DNA of 64,000 bases from Polytrichum commune (lineage: Eukaryota; Streptophyta; Polytrichopsida; Polytrichales; Polytrichaceae): positions 1,612,001 to 1,676,000 of the forward strand of contig OX485803.1 in assembly GCA_950295325.1 (NCBI GenBank), given 5' to 3'. Of this stretch, positions 45,014-56,849 are shown in pieces. Every line of letters begins with the position of its first letter. Positions within the stretch are counted from its first letter, which is position 1. The notes under the pieces are model-generated. The model did not search any database, was not told the DNA's origin, and was given only the letters and a program-made list of their open reading frames with translations. The position numbers and the translations under genes are program-made.

Positions 45014-45514
45014 TTATGCTAGGTCATGTAGGTCTGTGATAGGTTGTCTATTTTCTAGCTGCCTTTTATGAGTTAATATCGAGTGTGCATATTGTATGGC
45101 AATTATGTTGATTTGTTTAAATGTATTTTTTTTTAATTTCGTGGTAGGGAGTTTAAGTTTTGTTTCTAGTTCTTTCATCGATGGGATATGAGTTGTGACT
45201 CTTGCACCTGCGGCTAATATCATAAGTGGTGCTACATTCCATCCTCTTGCTATGACATTGTTGATGAGCGGTTGATATTTTGTGGTTTCCCTCTCTCGAG
45301 TTTTTGCAGTAAATTTGTCGTTAGAATATGTAAATTCTACGCAAGAGTGAAAATATAGGTGGGTTAGACTTGAGGTTCTGTTACCAAAAGTAATCCAGAA
45401 AATCATGACAATCTTTGCTGGCATGCTTGCCATGTGGGGCCTGACACTAGTTGGGCAAGTCAACACATGTGGAAAAATTGTGTAAGGAATCCTCCTATCA
45501 TGATTCATAGCCAT
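45014..45514 (-). pseudogene. C-terminal fragment of a LINE ORF (LINE type 2, endonuclease-like tail)
   Basis: This is the longest open frame in the window, 166 codons, uninterrupted. The predicted protein contains CVEFTYSNDKFTAKTR, then ERETTKYQPLINNVIARGW, then NVAPLMILAAGARVTTHIPS and NTFKQINIIAIQYAHSIL. From memory, this pattern (a K-x-Y-x-x-L core, then GW and a hydrophobic strand ending in GA) resembles the C-terminal region after the reverse transcriptase in plant LINE-like proteins. It could be a restriction-like endonuclease of the kind R2-type LINEs carry, where a Lys followed by Tyr is conserved. No reverse transcriptase is present upstream: the copy is 5'-truncated near 45515-45540. 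Its 3' region and tail follow at 44762-45013. Confidence 0.62.
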
Positions 45515-45539
45515 CTAGTAGGCCTTTCCCTTTTAGAAA

Positions 45540-48500
45540 GGAAAATCAACCTACAGGCTACGTGATGTTCTAAACATTACATTTCATAATTTAACGTGGG
45601 CTCAAATTCCATGGCAATACCCAATGCAATGTATATGTTATGGTACTATTCATGGACTTGGTAAGTAAGTAAAGATCGTGGTTCGTAGACTTCAAGCATA
45701 TGAAACTATTCGACCTATAGGTACCCAATTCTATCATGAAGGGCTTAGCCATCACCTACTACCAGGTGCCCTTCTTCATCTCCCCATTCAACTATAGACC
45801 ACAACACAATAAGTCACTCACACTACACACAATATGCCCCTTCAGGTTGAGGCATTATTCATGAGCGAATTCCATAGACTTAGAGATGTATCAAATCATA
45901 AGATGTGAGTGCCCTATGGAACAATATTGGTTGTTGAGTGATGTTATGCCTGCAAGTACACACCTAAAGGCATAAAATAATTTAATACTCACTATTCATG
46001 ACAAACAATGACATCATCAAGGCATAACAAACCTTAAATTGAGTTTCCTTTAGAGATATTGCTCACTTTGAGACTTAGTTGTGATTGTGTGTAAGGAGTG
46101 ATGGTAAGACAATGGTAGTGGAATCCCACACAATGATGCACACCGCAAACAACAATTATTTTATTGAGCCACTCTATTTCATAAAAGCTTCATTTAAAGT
46201 GGGGCACCTTGATTCAATGACATATTATTTAAGTACCCACACTAGATAGAAGAAAGAGTATGGATGATAAAAGCTTTGTGAAGCAATTTAGTAATTGCAA
46301 CATTATAAATTTATGATTCTCAAAACAATTTACAAGGAATGACAAATAATGTTGGGTTAACATTTAGTGTTGGTGACACTAAACATCATATTTAGTGTAG
46401 TTGAAACATTTTAAGCTATCACATTCATGTAGCTGGTGTCCCCCAAATAACTTAGTAACCTCCATGTAAGCATTTAAAAATCTAAGATCAATGATTCTTC
46501 ATATATAAATAAGTTCACATAGCTTTAGGTCCAAACTCTTTGGGTGGTTTGAGTGGATGTAGATTAGTGAAGTAACAAAAGATGAGACTTGAACGTGACT
46601 ATTTATTAATGGGTGATACGTAAAATGTTAGTTCATATGGGAGGTAGCATTGATTTACGAAATTAATGTGTCAACATTTTATGTGATATACACAATGATG
46701 ATGAATGTCTATGTGCTAGGTTTCATTTACTTATGATTTGATGTGCATTTCTTATGAATCATGAGTGATTAAATTAATCAAAGTAAAATTGGGACATAAT
46801 TACAACATTCAAACCATGTACCGAATGCATGTATTTATTCTACAAAAGCTTATATACAACAACATTTTCTTCAGAGAAGTGACATGTGGACATGGGAACC
46901 TCTTTGATTCTCATTGTAATTAGCCGATGAGAAACTGATTGCACATGAATATGGAGCATATATGTCATTAGTAAAATAAATCAATGACCTCCTTTTGATG
47001 TTTTAAATTCATGCATCCATTGTCATAACATTTTTTTAGCAAAAATGGTTTTATTTGCATCCCCATTTCAAATGTCTAGTATGGCCAAAAACACATGTAG
47101 GGGACATTATTGATTGCTCCCTTCTTCACTTGAAATCTGTATTCATGGTGGCGGACCCCATGTGCAAACCCTAATCTAGATCCTAAATTTTCTCAAATTT
47201 TTTAAAACTACAAGAGAAAGATCAAGGAGTTTCACCCAACTTTTAAAATAGGTTTCAAAACATGACGAGTTGAACTCTTCATAGAAAATTCTTTCAATGA
47301 TGGATCAAATGCACGATTTCGTCTCTCTTTGAGGGACCTTACACATCATACGCTTGAAGTACCCAACGCAATCACATCCAAAAAGATTCGGCCATGCCAC
47401 TTAAACAAGAGATACACCCAAAATGAACAACACTGCTTAAAAAGACCCCTCATACAATCACACATACAAGTACAAATAGGTACAGAGGGAGGTTGGTGCC
47501 TTCAAGGACCACCAATGCGTTCCACTTAGAAACTTGAACTCTGGTGTCTAAATTCTTAAACTTTGCTACAAACATAAAGTGGCGTCATTAATGATTATTA
47601 GCATATGGTAACATTTGATGACGTGGATTGGATAAAACTAACACAAGTTCTATTGTCGAATTTTCCTTTTAAACTTTAAAACCCCCTTTTGTACGTCTAC
47701 CTTAACTTCAAAATCCTTGAAAGCCTTTTAGAATGTGTAAACTTAAAAAAAAAAAAAACTCTCCCTATGTATATTATGTACGCTAATGCCTCATATAATA
47801 CCCCTACCTACTTATGCTCATGTTAGTCATACCTTGTATGAAGAGTCCACCCCCAGGCCATTAGGTAAGGTTAAGGCTAAAGATGAAGATGGGGTCTAGA
47901 GGTTCACATTGGTCTTTGATGAATCGGAAAAATATCCTCGGGGTTTTGCCAGTGGTCCATAGTTAAGTGATTGGCATGAAGTTTAAGTGGAGGGAGGTTT
48001 GGGGTTTTGAGTAGTTTTGCATGCAAAATATTGGACCCTACTTTCCAAACATCATTAATTAATTAATTAAATTTTTGGTACTAGTATGGGGATAATTTAC
48101 AAGGCGCCCCAGCTTAGCTATCTCCTTGTAATTGTAGACATGTCGCCCAATGAGTTCACGCTTCATTAAAATAAAATATATAGGGGATAATTTAATTTGA
48201 AGGTAAAGCGCGCATCAAATAGTTTTATTTTCATACATGTGTTTGGACCATCTAAAGTTTCATACTGGGCTTAAAGAAATGTAATCTTGTTCATAGTTTA
48301 TATATAGAGGATATCAAATAAGAATTGGATGAAACCTAACCTATAGACATTTATCATCATTATGTAAAGCATTCAAAGTACTTAATTATGAGACTCTTTA
48401 AGTAATATAATTTCCATTTGTATTGACATATTTTTGGTAATATCCATAAATCTCATCAACTCTCATCTCCTAATACATTATCGACTCACGTGTGCTCCAA

Positions 48501-49100
48501 CAAAGTTTTGACCCAAAGCAATGTAATTTGATTTTTGAGGATTTATTTGATGTTAAATATAAATATACTGACATGAAGTTCACTAAGTTATTTGAAGACA
48601 CCAACTATATGAATGCAATTGTTAAAATGCTATCAACAAGTTCTTTACACAAAGGTTTTACACCCTTCATGTCATAGCCCTGTTATCGCACATGAATAAG
48701 ATGTCTTACTATGTGAAAAAGGCTTGGATTTACATGGGTTAAGAGTCCCAACCGTTGGAAATGTTAGTTCCATGTTGTTACACATCAAGCATACCATATG
48801 GACATTTCCAAATAGTCCAACATATATAGAGGTGTGTGAATGACACAAATTGAAATCACAGGAGCACATGAGCAAATGCTGCAAATGCAAATGAAGAAGA
48901 TGAAAATCGATCTTGCTATATTTGGAGTGAATGTGAGTATCTCTTGAATTCTTGAAAGTGAACACATATTAGATGACCTAGAAATAGTTTCCTTATCAGA
49001 CATGTACATTCCAGACTTGGATATGGAACTCTATGATAGAAACTATGTAAAGTCCACTGTCCATTGTACTGTAGGTTGGTGAAATATCACCTTTGTCCTT
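45540..49100. other. Unassigned AT-rich sequence
   Basis: A family C terminal fragment lies at about 46355-46410 (CATTTAGTGTTGGTGACACT, then ATCATATTTAGTGTAGTTG). Nothing else is recognised. Frames at 47329-47529 and 48492-48677 have no motif. Confidence 0.4.
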
Positions 49101-52100
49101 GCTGGAGATTGAAGTGTTCATACGTTCACACCGACATGTGAAACATTTCAACTGCAGCGACGCTTCTAAATTGAGCAAGAGTTATTGGATTTCTGATGTG
49201 GAGTGCTGCAGAAGTGAACATGTCTTGATCACATAGTGTTTTAATTTAAAAGTTTCATCGCCAAATTAGCCCTAAGATGCAACATTCCACCTACGTAAGG
49301 GAGGCTCTCAAGAAATGAACCCACCAGATGCTTTTAATCTGACGAAAAGATAAGGCAGAGCTCAGGCTAAGTTAAATCTCATGAAAACGAAGTTCTTGCT
49401 TGCAGATCGATTCACAGCCTGTTGCTTCATTCAAAATTTACTTATGTTCGATCCTCTTCCGTCGCAAAGGAACGAGAGCGTGATGCCAAACGTGCTACAA
49501 ATGCATCGGCCAGTTTAATGATGCCATGTCGATGCACACTACTGTTCTGATGGAAAGTCTATTGAATCCGAAACCTCACTGATTTGCCATTGTGCAGGTA
49601 TCAGGGTAAGTAATTAAGATGGCAGGATTGAAGACAATACCGTTCAGAAGAGGAGTGCAGCCTGGCTAGCTTGAATTAAAAGGTGCAGGAGAAGATTTGG
49701 ATTGCTGCATTAATCTTAGGGTTTCGCTTTCCACAGTACACCGTCGACTCTGATGGATTGATTCTATACTTAACAAGGGACTTAAAAAGGTTGAGAGTAG
49801 CCGCTGAATTCACAGAAACTTAAGTTGAGCCTCTTGTTAAGGGTGGTTATCAAGCTTTTGGATGTTGTGTAAGCCTTGTGGTGTTCGCCTTGGATTAAAA
49901 TTGCACGTCAAGAATGAAACTTGCACGCGTCAACCCGTCAACCCTAATCATAACATGTCGTCTGTGTGCAAGCTGCACTTTGAAGAGATCAATGACGGAA
50001 GGTTAAGTGTAACAATCACAATTTAGCTTGAAACTTACCCCATTAAGACACACATGCAGCAGCTTGGGATAACGTGATGATCAGTATGATGACATGAAGA
50101 AGAGGCGGGGGTGTAATCTTGTGGTGGCAGTAAGAGATTGAAGAAGCCTTAGCTAAGGTGAAGGGGGATTGGTGTTGGGAAGAATAAAAGCTTCCGTTCG
50201 GACGAAAGCAAGTTGGTCGAATGAGACAGATGTGAAAGGCTGCCACTGCGCTCGCAAAAGCCTGGCAGCTTCAAGACTGATTCTTCTTCTATAAGCTCGT
50301 ACGCTGTCAGGCATGTCCCGATAGGTCGGTGCCGGGAAGTAGTACATCTCTGCCATCAAAGTTACTTATACCGTCCCACCTACCTACCCCAAAAAGGGTT
50401 TATTCTCCCCAAAAGGCCATGCGGCACTTAATTACTTACCACCAGCAGGTCTGCTGTAACGTTGCAGCTCACTGGGAGAGTTCAAGGTGGCTGGCCATGG
50501 GGTAATTGGGTGCATGGCGATGGCGGGGATCTCCGTGTTTGTCGACCTCCTTTATTTGGCACCCTTTATTCATGTATTCCAAGCCTTTTCTGATGAAATT
50601 ATTCACCGCTGGTATCATTTCGGCGAGCAATATTGTTTACCAGAAGCTCCTTGTGTTGCTTGTCTGGGTGTTATGGTGTTGTCAGACTAGGGTTAATGCT
50701 CGCTTCAATGCCTGTTTGCTTGTGACGCACTGTCCTTTCGCACTCGATCGAGATGCAATTTATAATTACTACTGCTACTGCGGTTCTACTCACTATGATT
50801 TAAATTTAATTCCATGGCTAAAACAATGTGACTTCACGTAATTCCGTAATGGAAGTTGCTGAAGGGGATATCAGAAAGTGGAGTTGGTGTGAATCAACCC
50901 CATCGCCTTCACCCTCGCTGCAACTAGCTGTGCACCACCTTCTTGTGATTGCGAATAGACGCAAGTTGGCGACGCCGCAGCAGCGCCTTCAACACTTGGC
51001 GTGAATCCACACTAGGGCAATTTAATGATCGAGCTGTGCAGCTGCAACTACGATGGTGAAATGCACCTAATAAAATGATCGGAGCTGTCACATCTAATAG
51101 CAACCTCGAGAACAATTTCCTGTCGTTACCTTCGACAGTTTCTGCCCACGGCAATCATGATATTAGACTAGGTTCCAAGGAGTAAGTAGAGAATTATCAT
51201 CTGCGGCATGCATCTGCATGCATATGGAACCGCAACATTCTTTCTGCTGTGGAAATTGGTTAAATCTGGGCAAGTAGTACTGCACGCTCTGAACACGAGA
51301 CTCTGATGATTAAAGTTGTGCTTAGGCTAATTTTCCGCTCTGAAAATATCTCCGTCCACCATAAAAACGTGTCCACTTGCAGTTATCGCCATGTGTTCTT
51401 GAAGTTTTGGAGCATTCAAAGTAAACAGTGAACTGGAAACATCATTAATATCTAGGAAAGGTTAACGAAATCTGTAATTTTTTCCTTCTTAAAATCTGAA
51501 GTTTAGATACGGACATGGGCAATTAGGGTGAGAAGAGTCCTTAAAGCTACTCTTGTTTTGCGGCCATCATCGTCCTGTACTGTAATCCCAAATTCGCGAG
51601 GCAACAGTGAACGCATGGAAATTGGAATTAGCTCCGGGACGGAACGGGTAAAATGGTGAGACAGGCTGGGAGATTCGAAAGCCACGGTGGCGGAACCGTA
51701 ACGTAGCATGCGCAGCTCCGCAGCCCCTGACGCAGGATATACAAGTGGGAATCCAAAGCCTAAGTATAGAGAAGCGAAAATCTATAAATAGTTAGAAAAT
51801 GCACCCGACATACTTAATATTAAAACCTCCGGGAAGTCGGAGAATATGCATCTCGTTTCCCTGAACATGCCCTGGGCAGCCAATCCCAGGTCGCCAGCGG
51901 GACTAGAGGGCACTTCTTTTCCACGTTTTGTAATGCTTTTTCCTTTCCGAAAGATCTTGATCGCACTTACTAAACTTGACCAACCTGCTCCGGGAAGTTT
52001 TGACCTCCGGATTACATTAAACAAATTTAGGTGCCTTTGGACACATTGATGAAAGGCCCTCCCCTGCAGGCTCATCCCCTCTTTAATTCACCTAAGTATA

Positions 52101-52260
52101 GCTGCAATGCTTTCGATTCCGTTGATTCCGACCGACCATTTGAAGTCCCGGAGGAGGTCCGCCTACAGATCTGATCCTTGTGTACCTTCTGCTGCATAAA
52201 CTACGCTTCATTACTGCTGCTGCTTCACTCTGGTATAAAGAGCATTTTGCAAGAATTGAG
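49100..52260. other. Left part of a GC-richer island, no identifiable gene
   Basis: From about 49 kb the sequence is visibly richer in G and C, and family A to G copies disappear. Minus-strand frames at 50153-50359 (MPDSVRAYRRRISLEAARLL is part of it), 50924-51154 and 51503-51709 have plausible composition. They share no recognisable family, and I see no convincing splice links. A host gene or a non-coding transcript is possible but unproven. Confidence 0.35.
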
Positions 52261-52261
52261 G

Positions 52262-52603
52262 TACAGAGTCAATCTCCATAAGTGACATTAAAGTGGTAAA
52301 TAAGTGCCGTGGATGCAGTGATTCTTGTTTTACCGACTCTGATTGTTTCATCGAAGAAAGTGAGATTCGCAACGACTGTGTCAAACAAAGGGGGTCTAAG
52401 AATCTCTTCGACCAGAGTATCGTCATCGGTACTTGGACTTGAACTTCTTGGGATACACACAGGGCATGGAATTTCGGGATCATTGTTGGTGGATTCGCAG
52501 TCGGTTGTGGAACTTTTGACTTCCTGGCTGACCGGTCATATGCACACACGGACAGGGCATGGCGTAAAAGTATTCTGGAAGAATGCAGATTCGGCAAACT
52601 GAA
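52262..52603 (+). other. Possible coding remnant with one in-frame stop
   Basis: One plus-strand frame runs from 52262 to a TAA at 52601-52603 and is broken only by TGA at 52440. The part after the stop reads WNFGIIVGGFAVGCGTF then DFLADRSYAHTDRAWRKSI. It looks like a hydrophobic segment followed by a charged tail, but I do not recognise a family. Frames on the minus strand across the same DNA are equally long, so the strand is uncertain. Confidence 0.2.
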
Positions 52604-53298
52604 GTAATTTAATTATACACTAATGGGCATTCTGGGGCTCAGTATCCTGACTCACTCGTTAATGTATGTTAAAGAAGAGTTTTCTTTTCTAAAAGCCTGC
52701 AACTAACTGACATTCATCCAGGATAATTCAATATCGACGTCGCAAAGGTGTAACCATATTTCGTTGCTGCAGCGGGAACTGCAACAAAAGGTAAATCAAA
52801 TCCAGTGTTAGGTCACCGGAGTCACAAAATCAAGCTAAGGGGTGATAGCGTCCATCCATAATCTAGCCTGAGTGACAAACTTGGGGTCAGAGCGAGCAAT
52901 CATGAGTCGTTGCCGAAGATTACATAAACAAAATTGAATTTGAGTGTTTTGTCCACAAATGTAAGGTAGCACCACAATGAGACACTATAATCCCTCCGTT
53001 TTGTGCAGCTAGAGCTTTCCCGAGTACCGATGAAACTCGTGGAGTCTGTGCAGGTGAATAACAACACACTTTTGTTTCTATCTTGCATATTAGATCTGTA
53101 TTGCCAAGGTAGCCGGTAATCATATGCCTGCTGCATGCCCATTATTTTGGCTCCTAGTCGTTTTGAAATCACGTGTTGTTCACACATTTTGTTTTTATGC
53201 CTGTTCATCACTCAGGCACCACCAAGAAGTGTACCATCATCATAACAAATTTTCAGCGCTTTCCGATATCCCTTTCCTCCCACACCTGAGGTGCCTTA

Positions 53299-53340
53299 CC
53301 TAAACCCTGAACCCTAAAACCCTAAAACCCTAAAACTCTG
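53299..53340. repeat. Telomere-like interstitial motif
   Basis: Several CCCTAAA/CCCTAAAA units stand in a row (AAACCCTGAACCCTAAAACC is part of it). Units are seven to eight bases, mixing TTTAGGG and TTTTAGGG types. Confidence 0.8.
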
Positions 53341-53419
53341 AGCCATAAACAAATTTCATTTCCAGCAACTTTGTAGCCCTCAGAATCATTAATATCCTCC
53401 TGTTGTTCTCTATCTCCGA

Positions 53420-53930
53420 ACATGTGAGTGGTGATCAACTTCGGGTGAATCACATCCTGCATTTGAGCGCCTAACCCTAAATTTGAAACTCTAGTCACCA
53501 TAGTGACAAATATCACCTATAATAATGATGCAGTGAACCATGCAATGCTTTCCTCGCATTCTTTGATGTGGCGGTGGATCACATGATCTTATATCGTACA
53601 TCCCAGGCACCTCTGTAACGGATTTTGTCTCTCAATTCCGATGACATGAATATAATCAAGTTCTACAGAATCTTTCCTCTCATCTTTAATATGGTGGTGA
53701 ACTTCTGCTGAATCACAAATGCTCAAAGATAAGTCACATTACAGTGTTTTTTTTGAGCGCTTGAACTCTGAACCCGTACCTTAAGACCTGGGCAGCTCCG
53801 GAACAAATTATCAATTTTCAATCATTTCGTAAAATTCGTTTTCAAGTACTTACGTCGTAAATACAAGAATAGTCCTTGTTTTCGTGCCAGGTTTCAAGAA
53901 GGTGGTGGTCAACTTCTGTAGCGAGTTAGT
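53420..53930. repeat. Degenerate repeat with a GTGGTGATCAACTTC word
   Basis: GTGGTGATCAACTTCGGGTG (about 53429), GTGGCGGTGGATCACATG (about 53568), GTGGTGAACTTCTGCTGAAT (about 53693) and GTGGTGGTCAACTTCTGTAG (about 53902) are spaced 120-210 bp apart. A TTGAGCGC word occurs at 53464 and 53754. This is an old, irregular tandem array. Confidence 0.5.
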
Positions 53931-53999
53931 GCCAAGTTTACTTGGAGAAATTCGAGATTCGGAGCCCCTCACCAAGTTACTTCATCGTAACATCTGGGC

Positions 54000-55399
54000 A
54001 CCATTGTGTTAATGCTTTTTATCTCTGATTTTTCCCCTAACAACTCCGCAGTCGTAAGAGTCCCACAACATGTTTTCCTTCTATCTGTAGTGATCTGCAA
54101 TGTTTGGCCCACAGAATATCATCAGAGCACACCATAGACGATGACTACCGCTGCTTAATTGCCGTTGTAATAAATTCCCAACAACTCTCGACAATTGCCA
54201 AGCACCCTTCAAATCAGTAAGTTAGAAGTTAGATTCACGCAACATCCATCCATGTTTTAGAGTGACAATATATACGCTGGTGATTCAGTTGTTGGATCAG
54301 AAAACAAGTTTTATTGCTCCCAGAAGCTACATTTACACATACTACTTATTAGACTAATTAGCTAACTTAAGTTTCCTCTGGGTGCCTTGAAGACCGCTTC
54401 AACCGACGACTATGACGAGGAAGGCCGGCACTAAGAGACAAACCCAAAAAGCAAGCACTGTCTGCTCCTCCTCCACTTTAATTTCCTCCCCTTCGCTCAT
54501 TCATCCTCCTCCTCGATCATCATCACTTTGTCGGTGTGACCGCCAGACGCCGGTGGCTCTTCGGAGTCGGTGACCCTACCCAAACAAAAAAAACACCAGC
54601 CTATCATCCATCCATGCAATGTGCATGCGTGGATGCGCCAGGCCAGCTCCGACCTCAACATCCAGCAATGCATCCATCCATGGTCCTGGCCGCTTGCGTA
54701 TGTAATAATGTATATGGGTGTTGCTCGGTTCGTTTCTCATGTTCTCCGACTTCTACCGATTAGATTCACACAACAAAATCTGCTTTGCATTAGCAAATCC
54801 ACGATCAACGCATGAACAAAAGCCGGATTGAAAATTTGGCCCTCCTCTGATTTAGTTATGGTTATCGGAAGTGCATGTCTGTTGATTATTCCTTCGCTGA
54901 ACACATAGGTCTTCTTGATTGTGTGCAGTAATGAGTGTGGAGTAGTTATCAAAACATGAAGACATCGTACAATCTCTTTTAAACATGCGTCTTTATGGCG
55001 TTTTGTTCTTTGATTTTCACCTAACACACACCAATCAAGTGTAGGTGGCCGATTAAGGCCGACTAACACTGACCCGATTACCTTAATTACTTACTCCTTC
55101 TGCAGAAGTTAATTACAGGAATGACGTTGATGAGCACACCTGCCATTCAGGATGGCTATCACGCCCGCATCCGCGTTCGTTCGATCGCCCATTCGCCTCG
55201 ATGAGTCTCCTCAGTGTGCAGCAGCGTGCTCATGGATGGCGTTATCGTACCCAGCGACCCACCAATTCAATCCCCGTGCTTGCAATTGGCCTGTTGCACG
55301 AAACCGGCTCGAATGGCCGGGCACCATCATGGTGGATGCGAAAAGTGGTGGAATGATCATCACCCCCACCACCCCAACGTCAATGCTGGACGGATGGAG
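54000..55399. other. Unassigned GC-richer sequence with CT-rich and CATC-rich stretches
   Basis: CTCCTCC-rich (about 54460-54520) and CATCCATCCATG-like (about 54605 and 54668) stretches resemble plant leader or promoter sequence, but no gene follows. The 111-codon frame at 55152-55487 overlaps minus-strand frames of similar length and has no recognised domain. Confidence 0.35.
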
Positions 55400-55419
55400 G
55401 GGGGGATGTGAGGCCAGAG

Positions 55420-56275
55420 GGAATTGTCGCATCCGGCATTTGTACCTCCCATCCATCCAACGTCATAAAACACTTGACCCTCCATAGATTCATTTGTGGT
55501 TAACTCATCGTCTCCAATTACTCTGCCTAAACCAATTCGGCGGGTTTCATTAGAGCCCATTCCAGTGGCCAGACAACTATATATAAATATATAAAGAGTA
55601 ACTTCTGTGCATGTAATGATTTCGGGAATTTTTATGTTGGATGAATGAGAGGCACGCTTCTATGCGATGATTCTCACTCAGCGAGGAGGAATGGTCGCAA
55701 ATGAGTGTACCTAGATCATCCTTCCAACGTCGTAACAACTTGACCCCCCTACTTAGGTTTGTGGCTAATTCATCTCAAATGGTTTTGCCTAGAGTAATTT
55801 GAGGTCTTTAGAAATGATTCTGGTGTCAGAAACAACTCCAAAACGGTAACCTTGGATTGCATATTGTTTGGGCCCTTTATGTTGGATGATTTAGAGGTAT
55901 GCTTGTAATATGCGGTGATCCCCACAAGCCGGATTGGACAAGGGGGAACTATCACATGTATCTCATCCATCATGAAAACTTGACGCCCTAAAGGTTTAAG
56001 GCTGATTCGTCTCAAATGACTTCGGCCAAATTCATTGGGGGTCTTTGAAACTGATTCCGGTGTCAATTTTTTTGGCAAAACTATTGGACAACACATTGTT
56101 TTCAACCGTTTGTGTTGAATGAATACATGCGAGAGGGGATTGTCGCATGTGAGCATACCTCTTATCCATCCAACATAAAAACCTTGACCCCTATAGGTTT
56201 GTGGCTGCTTCGTCTCAAATGACTGTGACTAAACTAATTCGAGGTCTTTGAAGCTGGTTCCAGGGTCCAAATATT
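55420..56275. repeat. Tandem array of family B-like MITE units
   Basis: At least four partial to near-complete units lie head to tail. The block AGGTTTGTGGCT with TCTCAAATG after it recurs at 55755, 55992 and 56195, with a diverged relative near 55486, so spacing is 203-269 bp. Each unit also contains ATGTTGGATGAATGAGAGG or a variant, and a CATCCATCCAACAT-like end. Elsewhere family B occurs as single ~190-bp elements. Confidence 0.75.
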
Positions 56276-56514
56276 TTCCAAAAAAAAAAGGGGCCAGGGG
56301 CAGGCCAGGGAAGAGTCACACTCTGCCATGGCTGGCTGGCCGGCCGGCCTGCCTACGGTTGCAGTGGAACAGGAGCTTTAGGAAGCTTGTGTGGCTTGTC
56401 TTGTTGGGCCCCGCCGGGGGAGCTCTCAACCCTCGTGCTGTCCGCTTGCGCTTTAGATTCTTGCGTTGTAAGGCACATTGACAGCGGCAGCCTGGTGGTG
56501 CACGGCCGGGACTA

Positions 56515-56575
56515 GTAGACGATGATGATGATGATGAGGAAGGAGGAGGAGGGGGCAGCAGCAGCAGGATGGTGA
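56515..56575. repeat. GAT and GCA trinucleotide runs
   Basis: GATGATGATGATGATGAGG then GGAGGAGG and GCAGCAGCAGCAGG. They underlie the Ser-rich minus-strand frame at 56316-56678, which is not a gene. Confidence 0.85.
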
Positions 56576-56849
56576 GCTCAGTAAACCCCTTTTTGGGATG
56601 AATCACCAGGCTTCCCTCCTCCTTTTGCTTGCCTTGCCTTTGGATGTACGCTAGCGAACGTTTTTGCACTGATTTCACCCCCTCTGACAGATTCGCTCAA
56701 CCATCGCTCTTCCCTTCATGGAAACTTAAGTTACATCTGCTTGCAGGCCCTGGTCCTTCCCAACGCAATCATCGCCCCCATCTATTACTGCACTCTCCCC
56801 GGTCACAACTTCATCCTCCACATGTAAAAGCCTCTCGCTTATTATATCA

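Noticed and set aside
56316-56678. 120-codon minus-strand frame with a Ser/Pro run
   Set aside because: Its central part is encoded by GAT and GCA/GGA trinucleotide runs, and nothing conserved flanks it.
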